Positions 6,339-14,253 of a stretch of DNA of 21,074 nucleotides are shown piece after piece. Position 1 is the stretch's first letter, and each line of letters opens with the position of its first letter. The stretch is from CAYJAD01 sp964370835. Lineage in GTDB: Bacteria; Desulfobacterota; Desulfovibrionia; Desulfovibrionales; Desulfovibrionaceae. The translations under genes were made by a program, and so were the position numbers. Under the pieces are notes generated by a model. The model saw only the letters and a program-made list of their open reading frames with translations. It searched no databases and had not been told where the DNA came from. The stretch is taken from the NCBI GenBank assembly GCA_964370835.1, contig CAYJLO010000048.1:1-21074 (forward strand). The letters are read 5' to 3'.

Positions 6339-8136
6339 GCTTTTTCCCTTTACGCTTTGTGGCGTTTTGGTTTTGCGTATGTTTGGGGTTGTCCTCAAAC
6401 TTTCTATTTTTGTCCTGTCTATTGCCAGCACCCTTCATGGGGGGGCGACCCACTTGTGGCATGAGAATGCGATGCTGTGCCAAGCGATCAGCATCACTAC
6501 GAGCCACATAGATGGGTTCTTTTTTCGTGTCTAGGCCCGTATAAAACATGGCCGTGGCAATGGTGCCCGGTGTGGGAATAAAACATTGCACCTGTTGCGG
6601 TTTCCAATTTCTTTGCGCCAACCATTGCGCCAAGGCATGCATATGCCCCTTGGTACAGCCGGGATAGGCGCTCATTAAGTACGGCACCACATATTGCTCA
6701 CGTCCCACCTTTTGGCAATGTTTTTGGAAGGCCGCCAAGAAGGTTTCAAACACTTCCAAGGGCGGTTTACGCATGAGGTTGAGCACATCTTCTTCGCTAT
6801 GCTCAGGCGCAATTTTCAATTGGCCGCCGGTGAATTCTTCGGTGTAGGCGTGCACGGCATGGGCTTCATCCATGGCAATGTCTGCACGAATGCCGGAAGC
6901 CACGCGCACATGCTTGATGCCGGGCAGATCTTTAATATCTCGCAACATATGTATATGTTGCATTTGCGGCGTGCGGAAAAAGGGGCAAACCTTTGGATGG
7001 CAGCAGGAGGTGCGCACGCAAGGTTTGGGATTAGTGCAAGAGCCTTGCCACATATTGGCTGTGGGGCCGCCCACATCGGAAATACTGCCGTTGAAGCCCT
7101 TTTTGCGTGTCATGCCTTGCGCTTCATCCATGATGGATTGAGCGGAGCGTGAACTTAAGCGTCGACCTTGATGCAAGGCCAAGGAACAAAAAGCGCAACC
7201 GCCGCCACAACCGCGATGTGATGTGATGCTGGTGCGAAGCATTTCTTCGGCGGGAATGGCTTCTTTATACGAAGGATGCGCCGCGCGCTGGAAAGGTAGC
7301 TCGTAAAGGGCGTCCATTTCTGCTTGGCTCAAAGGCTTTGCCGGCGGGGCTATGAGTAATTCACGCGAGCCATGATTTTGACGTATATAATCGGTGCCAA
7401 GGTGCACATGCTTTTCCAGAGCCAGTGTGGCATCCATGAGCAAAGGTGCGTGCTCGAGCATGTCTTCGTGGCTGGGCAGATCTATATAATGATGGTCATA
7501 GTCCACTTCTTCACTTTTTTGCATCCACGCCGTGCCATCCACATATTCCAGCGGCAAGCCAGCTTGGCATTTTTGCGCAATGTCCAATACGGCGCGTTCA
7601 CCCATGCCATAGATGAGCATATGGGCCTTGGCATCCAGCAACAAAGAACGGCGCAAAGCATCGGACCAAAAATCATAATGGGTAAAGCGGCGTAAGGAGG
7701 CCTCTATGCCGCCCAGCACCAAGGGGAGACCGGGGAAGGCTCGTCGTGCAAGATTGGTGTAGATGATGGAAGCTCTGTTGGGGCGAGCTCCGGCTTTGCC
7801 ACCGGGAGTATAGGCGTCTTCTGAACGCTTTTTGCGAAAGGCCGTATAGTGGGCCAGTTGCGAATCCAAAGCACCGGCGGTGATGCCTGCATACAGGCGT
7901 GGTCTGCCCATGCGCAAAATGTCTGTGGTGTCTTGCCATTGGGGCTGGGCACAAATACCAACCTTATATCCGTGGGACACCAACCAGCGGCCCAAGAGAG
8001 CCACGCCAAAGGCTGGGTGGTCCACGTAGGCATCGCCGGTGATGAATAAAATATCAAGACTCTCCCAGCCAAGAGAGTGCATCTCTTCCTTGGTCATGGG
8101 CAAGAAGGGGGGCTGGGAGAGGGGCTTTTGGGTCAT
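6331..8136 (-). CDS. ygiQ: YgiQ-family (UPF0313) radical SAM protein
   Basis: The 601-residue protein has the radical-SAM cluster motif CGGGCAFC (C310, C314, C317) in the YgiQ-typical SHRGCGGGC context, and an N-terminal region (30-150) like that of the family. A second cysteine cluster (C367, C373, C378, C379, C384) after the core may bind another iron-sulfur cluster. The reaction is not established. The ATG at 8136 has AAGGA upstream. It follows the EF-hand gene by 21 bases and overlaps slyX. The C-terminal 25 residues are basic and asparagine/lysine-rich. Confidence 0.88.
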   Translation of the reverse strand: MTQKPLSQPPFLPMTKEEMHSLGWESLDILFITGDAYVDHPAFGVALLGRWLVSHGYKVGICAQPQWQDTTDILRMGRPRLYAGITAGALDSQLAHYTAFRKKRSEDAYTPGGKAGARPNRASIIYTNLARRAFPGLPLVLGGIEASLRRFTHYDFWSDALRRSLLLDAKAHMLIYGMGERAVLDIAQKCQAGLPLEYVDGTAWMQKSEEVDYDHHYIDLPSHEDMLEHAPLLMDATLALEKHVHLGTDYIRQNHGSRELLIAPPAKPLSQAEMDALYELPFQRAAHPSYKEAIPAEEMLRTSITSHRGCGGGCAFCSLALHQGRRLSSRSAQSIMDEAQGMTRKKGFNGSISDVGGPTANMWQGSCTNPKPCVRTSCCHPKVCPFFRTPQMQHIHMLRDIKDLPGIKHVRVASGIRADIAMDEAHAVHAYTEEFTGGQLKIAPEHSEEDVLNLMRKPPLEVFETFLAAFQKHCQKVGREQYVVPYLMSAYPGCTKGHMHALAQWLAQRNWKPQQVQCFIPTPGTIATAMFYTGLDTKKEPIYVARSDADRLAQHRILMPQVGRPPMKGAGNRQDKNRKFEDNPKHTQNQNATKRKGKKHG

Positions 8137-8157
8137 GTGTGTCCTTACAAAAAGAGA

Positions 8158-8532
8158 TTACTTCGTGTCCTTGGGGGGCATGATGAGCTTGGAACCGGAC
8201 TCTTTGGGCCAAGGCTTTTGGTGGGAGGCTTGCTCTTCCTTCATGCCTTGTATATGCGAGGTTTGAAATTCCATCCATTCTTCAAGGGAAATGCCACCCT
8301 TGCCGTCTTTATTGATGATACCAAATACAGCATCGGTCATTTGTGGGTAAGCGGCTTTAAATTCGTCCATATTCACGTCTTTATCACCGTTGCTGTCCAT
8401 TTTGGTATATTTTTCTGTGGCATTGCTCATGCCTTCAGAGGTTTTGCCGGGGGCTTTACCGTCCATGCCGGGCATGGCGTGGGCAAAGGTTGCTAAAGAA
8501 AGGAACAAGGCAAGACAAAGTAATTTTTTCAT
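8158..8532 (-). CDS. Secreted EF-hand calcium-binding protein
   Basis: The 124-residue product has a clear signal peptide (MKK, hydrophobic core to about residue 17, AHA cleavage after residue 19), so it should be exported to the periplasm. Two EF-hand loops follow: D46-E57 (DSNGDKDVNMDE) and N74-E85 (NKDGKGGISLEE). The first loop has lysine where glycine is usual at position 6, and the second starts with asparagine rather than aspartate and has lysine at position 5, so calcium affinity may be modest. AAGGA precedes the ATG. A candidate promoter stands at 8589-8617. It heads the minus-strand run that continues into ygiQ 21 bases later, though functional linkage is not evident. Confidence 0.85.
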   Translation of the reverse strand: MKKLLCLALFLSLATFAHAMPGMDGKAPGKTSEGMSNATEKYTKMDSNGDKDVNMDEFKAAYPQMTDAVFGIINKDGKGGISLEEWMEFQTSHIQGMKEEQASHQKPWPKESGSKLIMPPKDTK

Positions 8533-8588
8533 GGAAAGTATCCTTTATGGTAGTATGTAAAGGCAATTATGCCAATTTATCTTTCGTT

Positions 8589-8617
8589 CTCATACGGTAT
8601 GTGCCTTGTCTTGTAAA
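8589..8617 (-). promoter_or_regulatory. Candidate promoter for the EF-hand/ygiQ/slyX/nadD run
   Basis: On the minus strand TTTACA (2 strong halves, five of six matches) is separated by 17 bases from TATGAG (four of six). Position about 60 bases upstream of the EF-hand start fits. Confidence 0.4.
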
Positions 8618-8675
8618 GAAACTTTCCTATGCTACCTTGTGAGCAAGACTTTTTTAAGGAAAATGCCACAATGTC

Positions 8676-8704
8676 TTGACCGATTGGGCCGCGTGTCTTA
8701 TTTT
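8676..8704 (+). promoter_or_regulatory. Candidate hflKC promoter
   Basis: TTGACC, 17-base spacer, TATTTT. The predicted start of transcription is at about 8711, only two or three bases before the hflK ATG, and no ribosome binding site is visible before that ATG. Confidence 0.45.
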
Positions 8705-8712
8705 CTTTCATT

Positions 8713-9888
8713 ATGAACTGGGACTGGGATAAACTACAAGAAAAACGGCAGAGGCAGTCGCGTCAATCTCCCTTTGGTGGAGACAATAATGACAGAGGCG
8801 ACAATGGCGGCGATGATAATCGCAAGCCCCCCATCAACTTTGGAAAAATGCCAGACAACCCCCTTCGTGGACATGTGCAAATGCCCAGCGGCAAAGGCAT
8901 ATGGTTCATGGGCGGTGCTCTGATTGTCATATGGCTTTTATCGGGTATCTTCATTGTGGAACCCGATGAAGAAGGCGTTGTTTTACGCTTTGGCGAATAT
9001 GTGCGTACTGTGGGCCCTGGCCCCCATTACCATTTGCCTGTGCCCATCGAAACCGTCTATAAACCTAAAGTAACACAGGTTTTACGCGGAGAAGTGGGCT
9101 TTCGCTCCGTGGGTCAAGGCTCCACATTCCAGCAAGGTCAATTGCGCACCGTGCCGGAAGAAGCCTCCATGCTCACCGGCGATGAAAACATCGTCAATGT
9201 GCAATTCAGTGTGCAGTATAAGATTAAAGATCCTGTGGAATACCTTTTCAACGTCACCAATCAAGCCGCTGTGGTGCGCAATGCTGCCGAAGCTGCCATG
9301 CGTGAAGTCATTGGCAAGAGCATGATTGACTCCGCCCTCACCGATGGTAAGATTCGCATTCAAAGTGACGCCACAGAGCTTTTGCAAAATATCTTAAATC
9401 GTTACGAAGTGGGCGTGCAGATTATTGCAGTGCAATTGCAAGATGTGCATCCACCCCAAGAAGTTATCGATGCCTTTAAGGATGTGGCTTCTGCCCGTGA
9501 GGACAAAAGCCGTATTATCAACGAAGCCGAAGCCTATCGCAATGAAATTTTGCCCAAGGCCCGCGGTGAAGGCGCACAACTGGAAAACCAAGCCCAAGCG
9601 TATAAGGAAACGCGCGTGCAAAATGCCAGTGGTGTGGCCGGTCGCTTCCTTTCAGTGTTAGAAGAATATAATAAAGCCCAAGATATTACCAAAAAGCGCC
9701 TCTATTATGAAGCCATGGAAGACATCTTGGTGCATTCTTATGATAAAGTCATTGTGCCTGCTGGCACCGCAGACCGCACATTACCGCTTTTGCCTTTAAG
9801 CCTAACCGGTACAGGTGCCAAGTCTAGCTCTACCACATCCGGTGCAGGGGCAAGAAAAGTTGGCCCACTTTCAGGAGGAGCACAATAA
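8713..9888 (+). CDS. hflK: FtsH protease modulator HflK
   Basis: HflK forms with HflC a membrane complex that surrounds and restrains the FtsH protease. The 391-residue protein opens with the family-typical MNWDWDKLQ, has a glycine/aspartate/asparagine-rich stretch (20-36), one membrane segment (about 62-82), a periplasmic SPFH/band-7 domain (about 83-300) and a helical coiled part with alternating E/A/K (about 255-310). The last 35 residues are serine/threonine/glycine-rich. The stop overlaps the hflC ATG (TAATG). There is no visible ribosome binding site before the start, although the N-terminal sequence strongly supports it. Confidence 0.92.
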   Translation: MNWDWDKLQEKRQRQSRQSPFGGDNNDRGDNGGDDNRKPPINFGKMPDNPLRGHVQMPSGKGIWFMGGALIVIWLLSGIFIVEPDEEGVVLRFGEYVRTVGPGPHYHLPVPIETVYKPKVTQVLRGEVGFRSVGQGSTFQQGQLRTVPEEASMLTGDENIVNVQFSVQYKIKDPVEYLFNVTNQAAVVRNAAEAAMREVIGKSMIDSALTDGKIRIQSDATELLQNILNRYEVGVQIIAVQLQDVHPPQEVIDAFKDVASAREDKSRIINEAEAYRNEILPKARGEGAQLENQAQAYKETRVQNASGVAGRFLSVLEEYNKAQDITKKRLYYEAMEDILVHSYDKVIVPAGTADRTLPLLPLSLTGTGAKSSSTTSGAGARKVGPLSGGAQ

Positions 9889-10745
9889 TGAAAAATAATC
9901 CTCTTGCTTTGGGTGTCGCACTTTTTGTGTGTATTTTGATTCTTGGTCAAAGCTTTTTCACCGTGCATGAAACGGAAAAAGCCATTGTATTACAATTGGG
10001 TGTACCTCAAGACGATGTCTATGGCCCCGGTTTACACTTTAAACTCCCTTTTATCCAAAATGTGTTGTATTTCGATTCACGTATTTTGGATTATGACGCT
10101 CGTCCCACTGAGGCTTTTACGGTGGATAAAAAAGCCATTGTTTTGGATAACTATGCCCGTTGGCGCATTGAAAATCCCTTGCAATTCTACCGTACCATGC
10201 GCACCATTCCCGGCGCGCAAGCTCGCCTTGACGACGTAGTTTACTCACAATTACGCGCCCTTGTGGGTGGATACACACTGACAGAAGTTGTATCTTCACA
10301 ACGCGCTAAAATTATGGAAGAAGTCACGCAAAAGGTGGCAGAGCTCATGAAGGGCTTTGGTGTGGAAGTGGTGGACGTGCGTATTAAGCGTACAGATTTA
10401 CCCGCTGAAAACCAAAGAGCCATCTTTCAGCGTATGCAAGCTGAGCGTGAACGTCAGGCCAAGCAGTATCGTTCTGAAGGTGTGGAAGAATCCACCCGTA
10501 TTCGTTCCGATGCTGATCGCCAAAAGGCTGTTATTATAGCAGAAGCCAATAAGAAAGCGGAAATCATTCGCGGTGAAGGCGATGCGCAAGCTGCGCAAAT
10601 CTTTGCTGAAGCATTTGGCAAGTCTCCGGAATTTTATGAATTCCAAAAGGGCTTGGAAGTATTGCGTAAATCTTTACGTGAGAATAGCCGCATAGTGCTT
10701 TCTAGCGATGACCCCATATTGGCACCATTTCAAAAAACTAACTAA
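9888..10745 (+). CDS. hflC: FtsH protease modulator HflC
   Basis: Partner of HflK in the band-7 complex around FtsH. The 285-residue protein has one N-terminal membrane anchor (about 5-24), the SPFH domain (about 25-190, including VQDDVYGPGLHFKLPFIQ-like wording and the conserved VDVRIKR/LP stretch), and a charged helical region (about 185-245: ERERQAKQYRSEG, then ADRQKAVIIAEA). AGGAGG stands at the end of hflK, and the start overlaps the hflK stop by one base, so the pair is translationally coupled. A 16-base palindrome begins inside its stop codon. Confidence 0.92.
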   Translation: MKNNPLALGVALFVCILILGQSFFTVHETEKAIVLQLGVPQDDVYGPGLHFKLPFIQNVLYFDSRILDYDARPTEAFTVDKKAIVLDNYARWRIENPLQFYRTMRTIPGAQARLDDVVYSQLRALVGGYTLTEVVSSQRAKIMEEVTQKVAELMKGFGVEVVDVRIKRTDLPAENQRAIFQRMQAERERQAKQYRSEGVEESTRIRSDADRQKAVIIAEANKKAEIIRGEGDAQAAQIFAEAFGKSPEFYEFQKGLEVLRKSLRENSRIVLSSDDPILAPFQKTN

Positions 10746-10759
10746 TACAACATTGTATT
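10744..10759. promoter_or_regulatory. Palindrome overlapping the hflC stop, candidate operator
   Basis: AATACAACATTGTATT has perfect seven-base arms and a two-base centre. It lies 21 bases upstream of the start of the CI-like regulator, a natural place for an autoregulatory operator. It has no T-tract. Binding is inferred. Confidence 0.45.
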
Positions 10760-10780
10760 GAAGTAACTAGAGGAGAGGCT

Positions 10781-11476
10781 ATGTCCTCATTTTTAGAAGC
10801 CTATGAGCGCATAAAGTTTTCCACAGGTACTAAGACCCAAGTGGAAATTGCAGAACTGTTAGAAATTCGTCAGTCCAGCATTTCCGATGCCAAAAGACGT
10901 AACTCCGTACCTGCGGAATGGATCATGAAATTGTTTGAAAAATTCGGCTTGAACCCCGATTGGATTAAACAAGGTGTTGGACCCATGTATTTGCGCACAG
11001 AGGCCGGATATCATCCCCAAGAGGGCCCTCAGGTGGGTTTAGCCGACAGTGGCGCCTTATACGGTGAACCAGCCGCCAAAAGTGTCATGATGACAGTGCA
11101 CGGCATGGCATGCGTGTATAAAGATAAAGACATACACCCTGCTTTGCCGCAAGTGGGTAAAATATCCTTGCCTCTGTCTCATGCCGATGCCGGCGTGCAG
11201 GTGGTGCGCATGGAAGCACCCAACATGGATCCTGTGCTGAAAGTGGGTGCCCATGTGGGTGTGGATGCAAGTATAAAAGTGCCTGTTTCGGGCATGGTCT
11301 ATGCTTTGTTTTGGCCACACGAAGGGCTTGTTATGAAGCGTGTTTTTCTTGATAGTGATGATGTGCATTATATTTTGCGCTCCGAGGCCGCAGGCTATCC
11401 GGAGGTTCGTCTACCTGCCGCCACATTGAATCAGCGCATGCTGGGCAAGGTGGTGTGGGTATTGCAAAATGTGTAA
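10781..11476 (+). CDS. CI-like HTH regulator with S24-type C-terminal domain lacking the catalytic serine
   Basis: The 231-residue protein has an N-terminal phage-CI-type helix-turn-helix (about 15-45, KTQVEIAELLEIRQSSISDAKRR) and a C-terminal LexA/CI peptidase S24 fold (about 115-230). In S24 proteins the nucleophile lies in GDSMEP; here the aligned stretch is APNMDP, with N148 at the serine position. The Lys partner appears kept as K186 (GLVMKRVF). Self-cleavage in answer to RecA is therefore unlikely, and the domain probably serves dimerisation or ligand sensing. AGGAGAGG precedes the ATG. It lies 35 bases after hflC and may be co-transcribed. Targets are unknown; the palindrome at 10744-10759 is a candidate. 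It has no phage neighbours here. Confidence 0.85.
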   Translation: MSSFLEAYERIKFSTGTKTQVEIAELLEIRQSSISDAKRRNSVPAEWIMKLFEKFGLNPDWIKQGVGPMYLRTEAGYHPQEGPQVGLADSGALYGEPAAKSVMMTVHGMACVYKDKDIHPALPQVGKISLPLSHADAGVQVVRMEAPNMDPVLKVGAHVGVDASIKVPVSGMVYALFWPHEGLVMKRVFLDSDDVHYILRSEAAGYPEVRLPAATLNQRMLGKVVWVLQNV

Positions 11477-11500
11477 TACTTGCTCATAAAATATAAAAAA

Positions 11501-11531
11501 AAGCGGATTGCCATCATGGTGATCCGCTTTT
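11501..11531. terminator. Terminator after the CI-like gene
   Basis: AAGCGGAT pairs with ATCCGCTT and an inner CCAT pairs with ATGG, giving a long stem with A residues on the left and T residues on the right. It works in either direction. Its inner sequence CCATCATGG recurs in the hairpin at 11698-11720. Confidence 0.75.
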
Positions 11532-11613
11532 GTTATATTTTAGATTGTGCAAAAAATTACAATATTACGCTGCGGCAAAATAGAACTTTCAAGGATAAGG
11601 CTTTGCCGCAAAT

Positions 11614-11673
11614 AAAGTTTTTTGGAAAGGGGGTCTGGGGGAAGAACCTTTTCTTCAGAAAAGGTTTTCACCC
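11614..11673. repeat. G-rich palindromic intergenic repeat, copy 2
   Basis: Same order of parts as the copy at 466-520: AAAGTTTTTT, a G-rich stretch with GTCTGGGG, then an inverted repeat (AACCTTTTC 11645-11653 with GAAAAGGTT 11658-11666) closed by CACCC. The arms are less perfect than in copy 1. Confidence 0.65.
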
Positions 11674-11697
11674 AGTAAAGTTAGTTAGGTTTTTTAA

Positions 11698-11727
11698 CGG
11701 ATTTCCATCATGGTAATCCGCTTTTTT
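11698..11727 (+). terminator. Second terminator hairpin, sister of 11501-11531
   Basis: CGGATT 11698-11703 pairs with AATCCG 11715-11720, and CCAT pairs with ATGG inside; six T residues follow. The core CCATCATGG matches the upstream hairpin. Confidence 0.65.
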
Positions 11728-11747
11728 CATGGAAAATATATTCTCTT

Positions 11748-12479
11748 CTAGGCCGCCGGATAGCGTCCACAGCTAAATTTTCCTTCGGGGCAAATCTTGG
11801 TTTTTTCGCAAGGGGCACCGGCATGGGCAAACACTTCGGGTAGGGTTTCGCGGCAAATGGTGAGCATGTCCTGCGCCACTTTGCGTATTTCCCACTGGGC
11901 GCGAGTGCAACAGCGATGCGCAAAAAAGTTGAGCAAGGTCCGGCAGTTCATGCTGACCACTATGCGTGTTTCCGCCGCTTGGGGCAGCACAAAACGCGCA
12001 TCTTCATTGGCCTTGCCTTCACGTCCATCGGCGGAGAGCAAGGCATGTATATCTGCATAGGCAGAACCCACTTCAACCATGAATTTTTCAAAGCGGGCCA
12101 AGGCATCGGGGTTTTTGGCAATGGCAGGAGGCACAATATAATTGCATTGGGCGCCGTTCACATAGCGTTGACTTTGCTGCGAATAGGAAGCAATGCGATG
12201 GCGCACCAATTGGTGGGACAAAGCGCGTGAAATGCCGTCAATGGCAAAGGTAAAGCTCACATGCTCAATGGGGCTGGCGTGGCCAGATTCCATGATTTTT
12301 TCTATGAGCTGAGCCTGTTTTTGCGGGCTAATATTTTCAGCAGAGTGGGGAAGAGTAAGGTCTTGCCACATGTCTCCCACAAAGCCTTCAAAATAGCATT
12401 GCCGACAGGCGGCATAGATGACGGCCAGTGGATTGGGGGTGTGGGTGAGTAATTGTATTTTTGCTGTGACGGCTGGCAT
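11748..12479 (-). CDS. thyX: FAD-dependent thymidylate synthase
   Basis: ThyX makes dTMP from dUMP using methylenetetrahydrofolate and reduced FAD. The 243-residue protein carries the ThyX signature RHRx7S: R93, H94, R95 and S103 in RHRIASYSQQS. The C-terminal tail has three cysteines (CEKTKICPEGKFSC), a feature seen in ThyX of related bacteria. The ATG at 12479 is preferred to the in-frame ATG at 12515 because GGAG stands just upstream (minus strand) and MPAVTAKIQLL looks like the family start. It is convergent with the CI-like gene and is separated from ruvB by 158 bases, so it is probably a single-gene unit. Confidence 0.93.
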   Translation of the reverse strand: MPAVTAKIQLLTHTPNPLAVIYAACRQCYFEGFVGDMWQDLTLPHSAENISPQKQAQLIEKIMESGHASPIEHVSFTFAIDGISRALSHQLVRHRIASYSQQSQRYVNGAQCNYIVPPAIAKNPDALARFEKFMVEVGSAYADIHALLSADGREGKANEDARFVLPQAAETRIVVSMNCRTLLNFFAHRCCTRAQWEIRKVAQDMLTICRETLPEVFAHAGAPCEKTKICPEGKFSCGRYPAA

Positions 12480-12579
12480 GATGTTCTCCAAGGTCAAGAT
12501 GGCGCACTGTAACAAGGCTTAGGTTTTAAAGCAATATGCACCGTGCTCGGAAAGTCTTGCCCAAAGTCAGGCAAAACGT

Positions 12580-12595
12580 ATGCATCGCCATGCAT
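12580..12595 (-). repeat. ATGCAT-N4-ATGCAT repeat after ruvB
   Basis: Two ATGCAT hexamers, each self-complementary, are separated by CGCC. On the minus strand a TTTT follows a few bases later, so it could be a weak ruvB terminator; an operator for thyX is also possible. Confidence 0.3.
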
Positions 12596-12637
12596 GGAAA
12601 TGAAATTATTTCAAAGATTAAGCGATGTGTTTCGAGG

Positions 12638-13645
12638 TTAGTTCAGTAGCATTTTCATGTGGGCATAGGCCTTACTGGTGGCCATGCGTCCGCGTGAAGT
12701 GCGCTTTAAAAAACCGCATTGTATGAGATAAGGTTCATAAATATCCTCAATGGTGCGAACCTCTTCAGAACAAGCCACGGCAAGGGTTTTAATGCCCACG
12801 GGGCCGCCATCGTAGATTTTTATGAGCACTTCCAAAAGTTTTCTGTCCATTTGATCAAGGCCGTGCTTATCCACATCCATACGTTGCATGGCTTGGGCCG
12901 CTTGCGGCTCGGTGATGCCGCTTTCCCCTTGCATGAGGGCAAAGTCGCGTACACGGCGCAAAAGGCGGTTGGCTATGCGCGGGGTGCCGCGAGAGCGTTT
13001 ACCAATTTCCAAGGCGCCGCCATGGTCAATGGCAATGCCAAGGATTTTGGCTGTGCGGGTGACAATGCGGGCCAGCTCTTCGGGGGTGTAAAACTCCAAG
13101 CGGGCCACAATGCCAAAGCGATCGCGCAAGGGCGAAGACAGCATGCCCATGCGTGTGGTGGCCCCCACCAAAGTAAAGGGCTCAAGATCAATCTTCACGG
13201 TGCGCGCCGCAGGGCCTTGGCCTATGATAAGGTCCAGCTTAAAATCTTCCATGGCAGGATACAGCACTTCTTCCACGGTGATGGGCATGCGGTGAATTTC
13301 ATCCACAAAGAGAATATCATGGCGCGAAAGATTGGTGAGAATGGCGGCAAGGTCACCGCTACGCTCCAGAACGGGACCAGAAGTGCACACAATATTCACG
13401 CCCATTTCAGCGGCGATGATTTGTGCTAGCGTGGTTTTACCCAAACCGGGGTTGCCGCAAAATAACGTATGGTCAAGGGCCTTATGGCGCTCCTTGGCCG
13501 CGCCAAGGTAGATGCGCATGTTGGCGCGTAGCTCTTCTTGGCCTATGAAATCATCAAGGGAACGCGGACGTACGGATTCATCGGGGCCGTTTACATCTGC
13601 ATCTTGGGATTGTTGCATGAGGGAAGAAGCTGGGGCGGTGGTCAT
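12638..13645 (-). CDS. ruvB: Holliday junction branch-migration ATPase RuvB
   Basis: RuvB is the hexameric AAA+ motor that drives branch migration together with RuvA. The 335-residue protein has Walker A GNPGLGKT (64-71), Walker B DEIH (115-118), sensor 1 GATTR (161-165) and the arginine-finger region SPLRDRFG (171-178), then a winged helix at the C terminus ending in RTSRGRMATSKAY. All expected residues are present and the length is normal. The start overlaps the ruvA stop by one base (TAATG). It ends the moaA-ruvA-ruvB run. Confidence 0.95.
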   Translation of the reverse strand: MTTAPASSLMQQSQDADVNGPDESVRPRSLDDFIGQEELRANMRIYLGAAKERHKALDHTLFCGNPGLGKTTLAQIIAAEMGVNIVCTSGPVLERSGDLAAILTNLSRHDILFVDEIHRMPITVEEVLYPAMEDFKLDLIIGQGPAARTVKIDLEPFTLVGATTRMGMLSSPLRDRFGIVARLEFYTPEELARIVTRTAKILGIAIDHGGALEIGKRSRGTPRIANRLLRRVRDFALMQGESGITEPQAAQAMQRMDVDKHGLDQMDRKLLEVLIKIYDGGPVGIKTLAVACSEEVRTIEDIYEPYLIQCGFLKRTSRGRMATSKAYAHMKMLLN

Positions 13646-14253
13646 TACTTAGCTCCCGCTTTGGCAAGGGCTTTAAGCACAGCGCGCAAAGCACCGGATA
13701 CGTCAAGGTCTGGCTCTTCTGAGAGAATATTTTTGGCAATGGGGGCCGTTTCTTCTTCGCTGTAGCCAAGATTGGCAAGGCCATCAAGCACATCGCGCAG
13801 TACAGAACCCACCGATGGCGCAGCGCCTGCCAAGGAAGGCATGGAGTCCACCTTAAGCTTGTACTTAAGCTCAAGGAAGATATGCTGTCCTGTTTTCTTA
13901 CCAATGCCGGACACACGGGTCAGAGCCACCATGTCGTCTTCCAGCACCATGCGGCGTAAATCGTCAGGGCGGTAGAGGGAAAGAATGGCCAGGGCGGTGC
14001 GTGCTCCCACCTTAGAAATACTCACGAGAATTTCAAAGGTTTGGCGTTCGTCCCATGTTTCAAAACCGAAAAGCTCTTGAGAGTCTTCGCGCACTTGAAA
14101 GCTTGTGTAAAAGCAGACAAATTCTCCCTTGGCCGGCAAATGGCTGAGGGTATGATTGGGCAAAGCCACGGCATAACCCAAACCGCTATCGGTGATGATG
14201 AGGCAATTGCTTCCCCATAGTTCGCCAATTCTTCCTTCTATGCGCGCTATCAT
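13645..14253 (-). CDS. ruvA: Holliday junction DNA-binding protein RuvA
   Basis: RuvA binds the four-way junction and loads RuvB. The 202-residue protein has the N-terminal OB fold (1-62, MIARIEGRIGELWGSN), two helix-hairpin-helix motifs (about 77-91 VSISKVGARTALAI, and 111-130 with SGIGKKTGQHI), and a C-terminal three-helix domain that contacts RuvB (about 155-202). Its ATG follows the moaA stop with no gap, and GGAGG lies within the last moaA codons. ruvC is not adjacent in the window. Confidence 0.95.
   Translation of the reverse strand: MIARIEGRIGELWGSNCLIITDSGLGYAVALPNHTLSHLPAKGEFVCFYTSFQVREDSQELFGFETWDERQTFEILVSISKVGARTALAILSLYRPDDLRRMVLEDDMVALTRVSGIGKKTGQHIFLELKYKLKVDSMPSLAGAAPSVGSVLRDVLDGLANLGYSEEETAPIAKNILSEEPDLDVSGALRAVLKALAKAGAK

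Noticed and set aside
11480..11716. 78-codon frame after the CI-like gene
   Set aside because: It spans a terminator hairpin and the G-rich repeat and has no homologue-like features.
12719..13429. Long open frame (236 codons) on the plus strand opposite ruvB
   Set aside because: It is the antisense of a fully conserved ruvB, with low-complexity histidine/alanine/glycine-rich wording and no ribosome binding site; a shadow of biased codon use.
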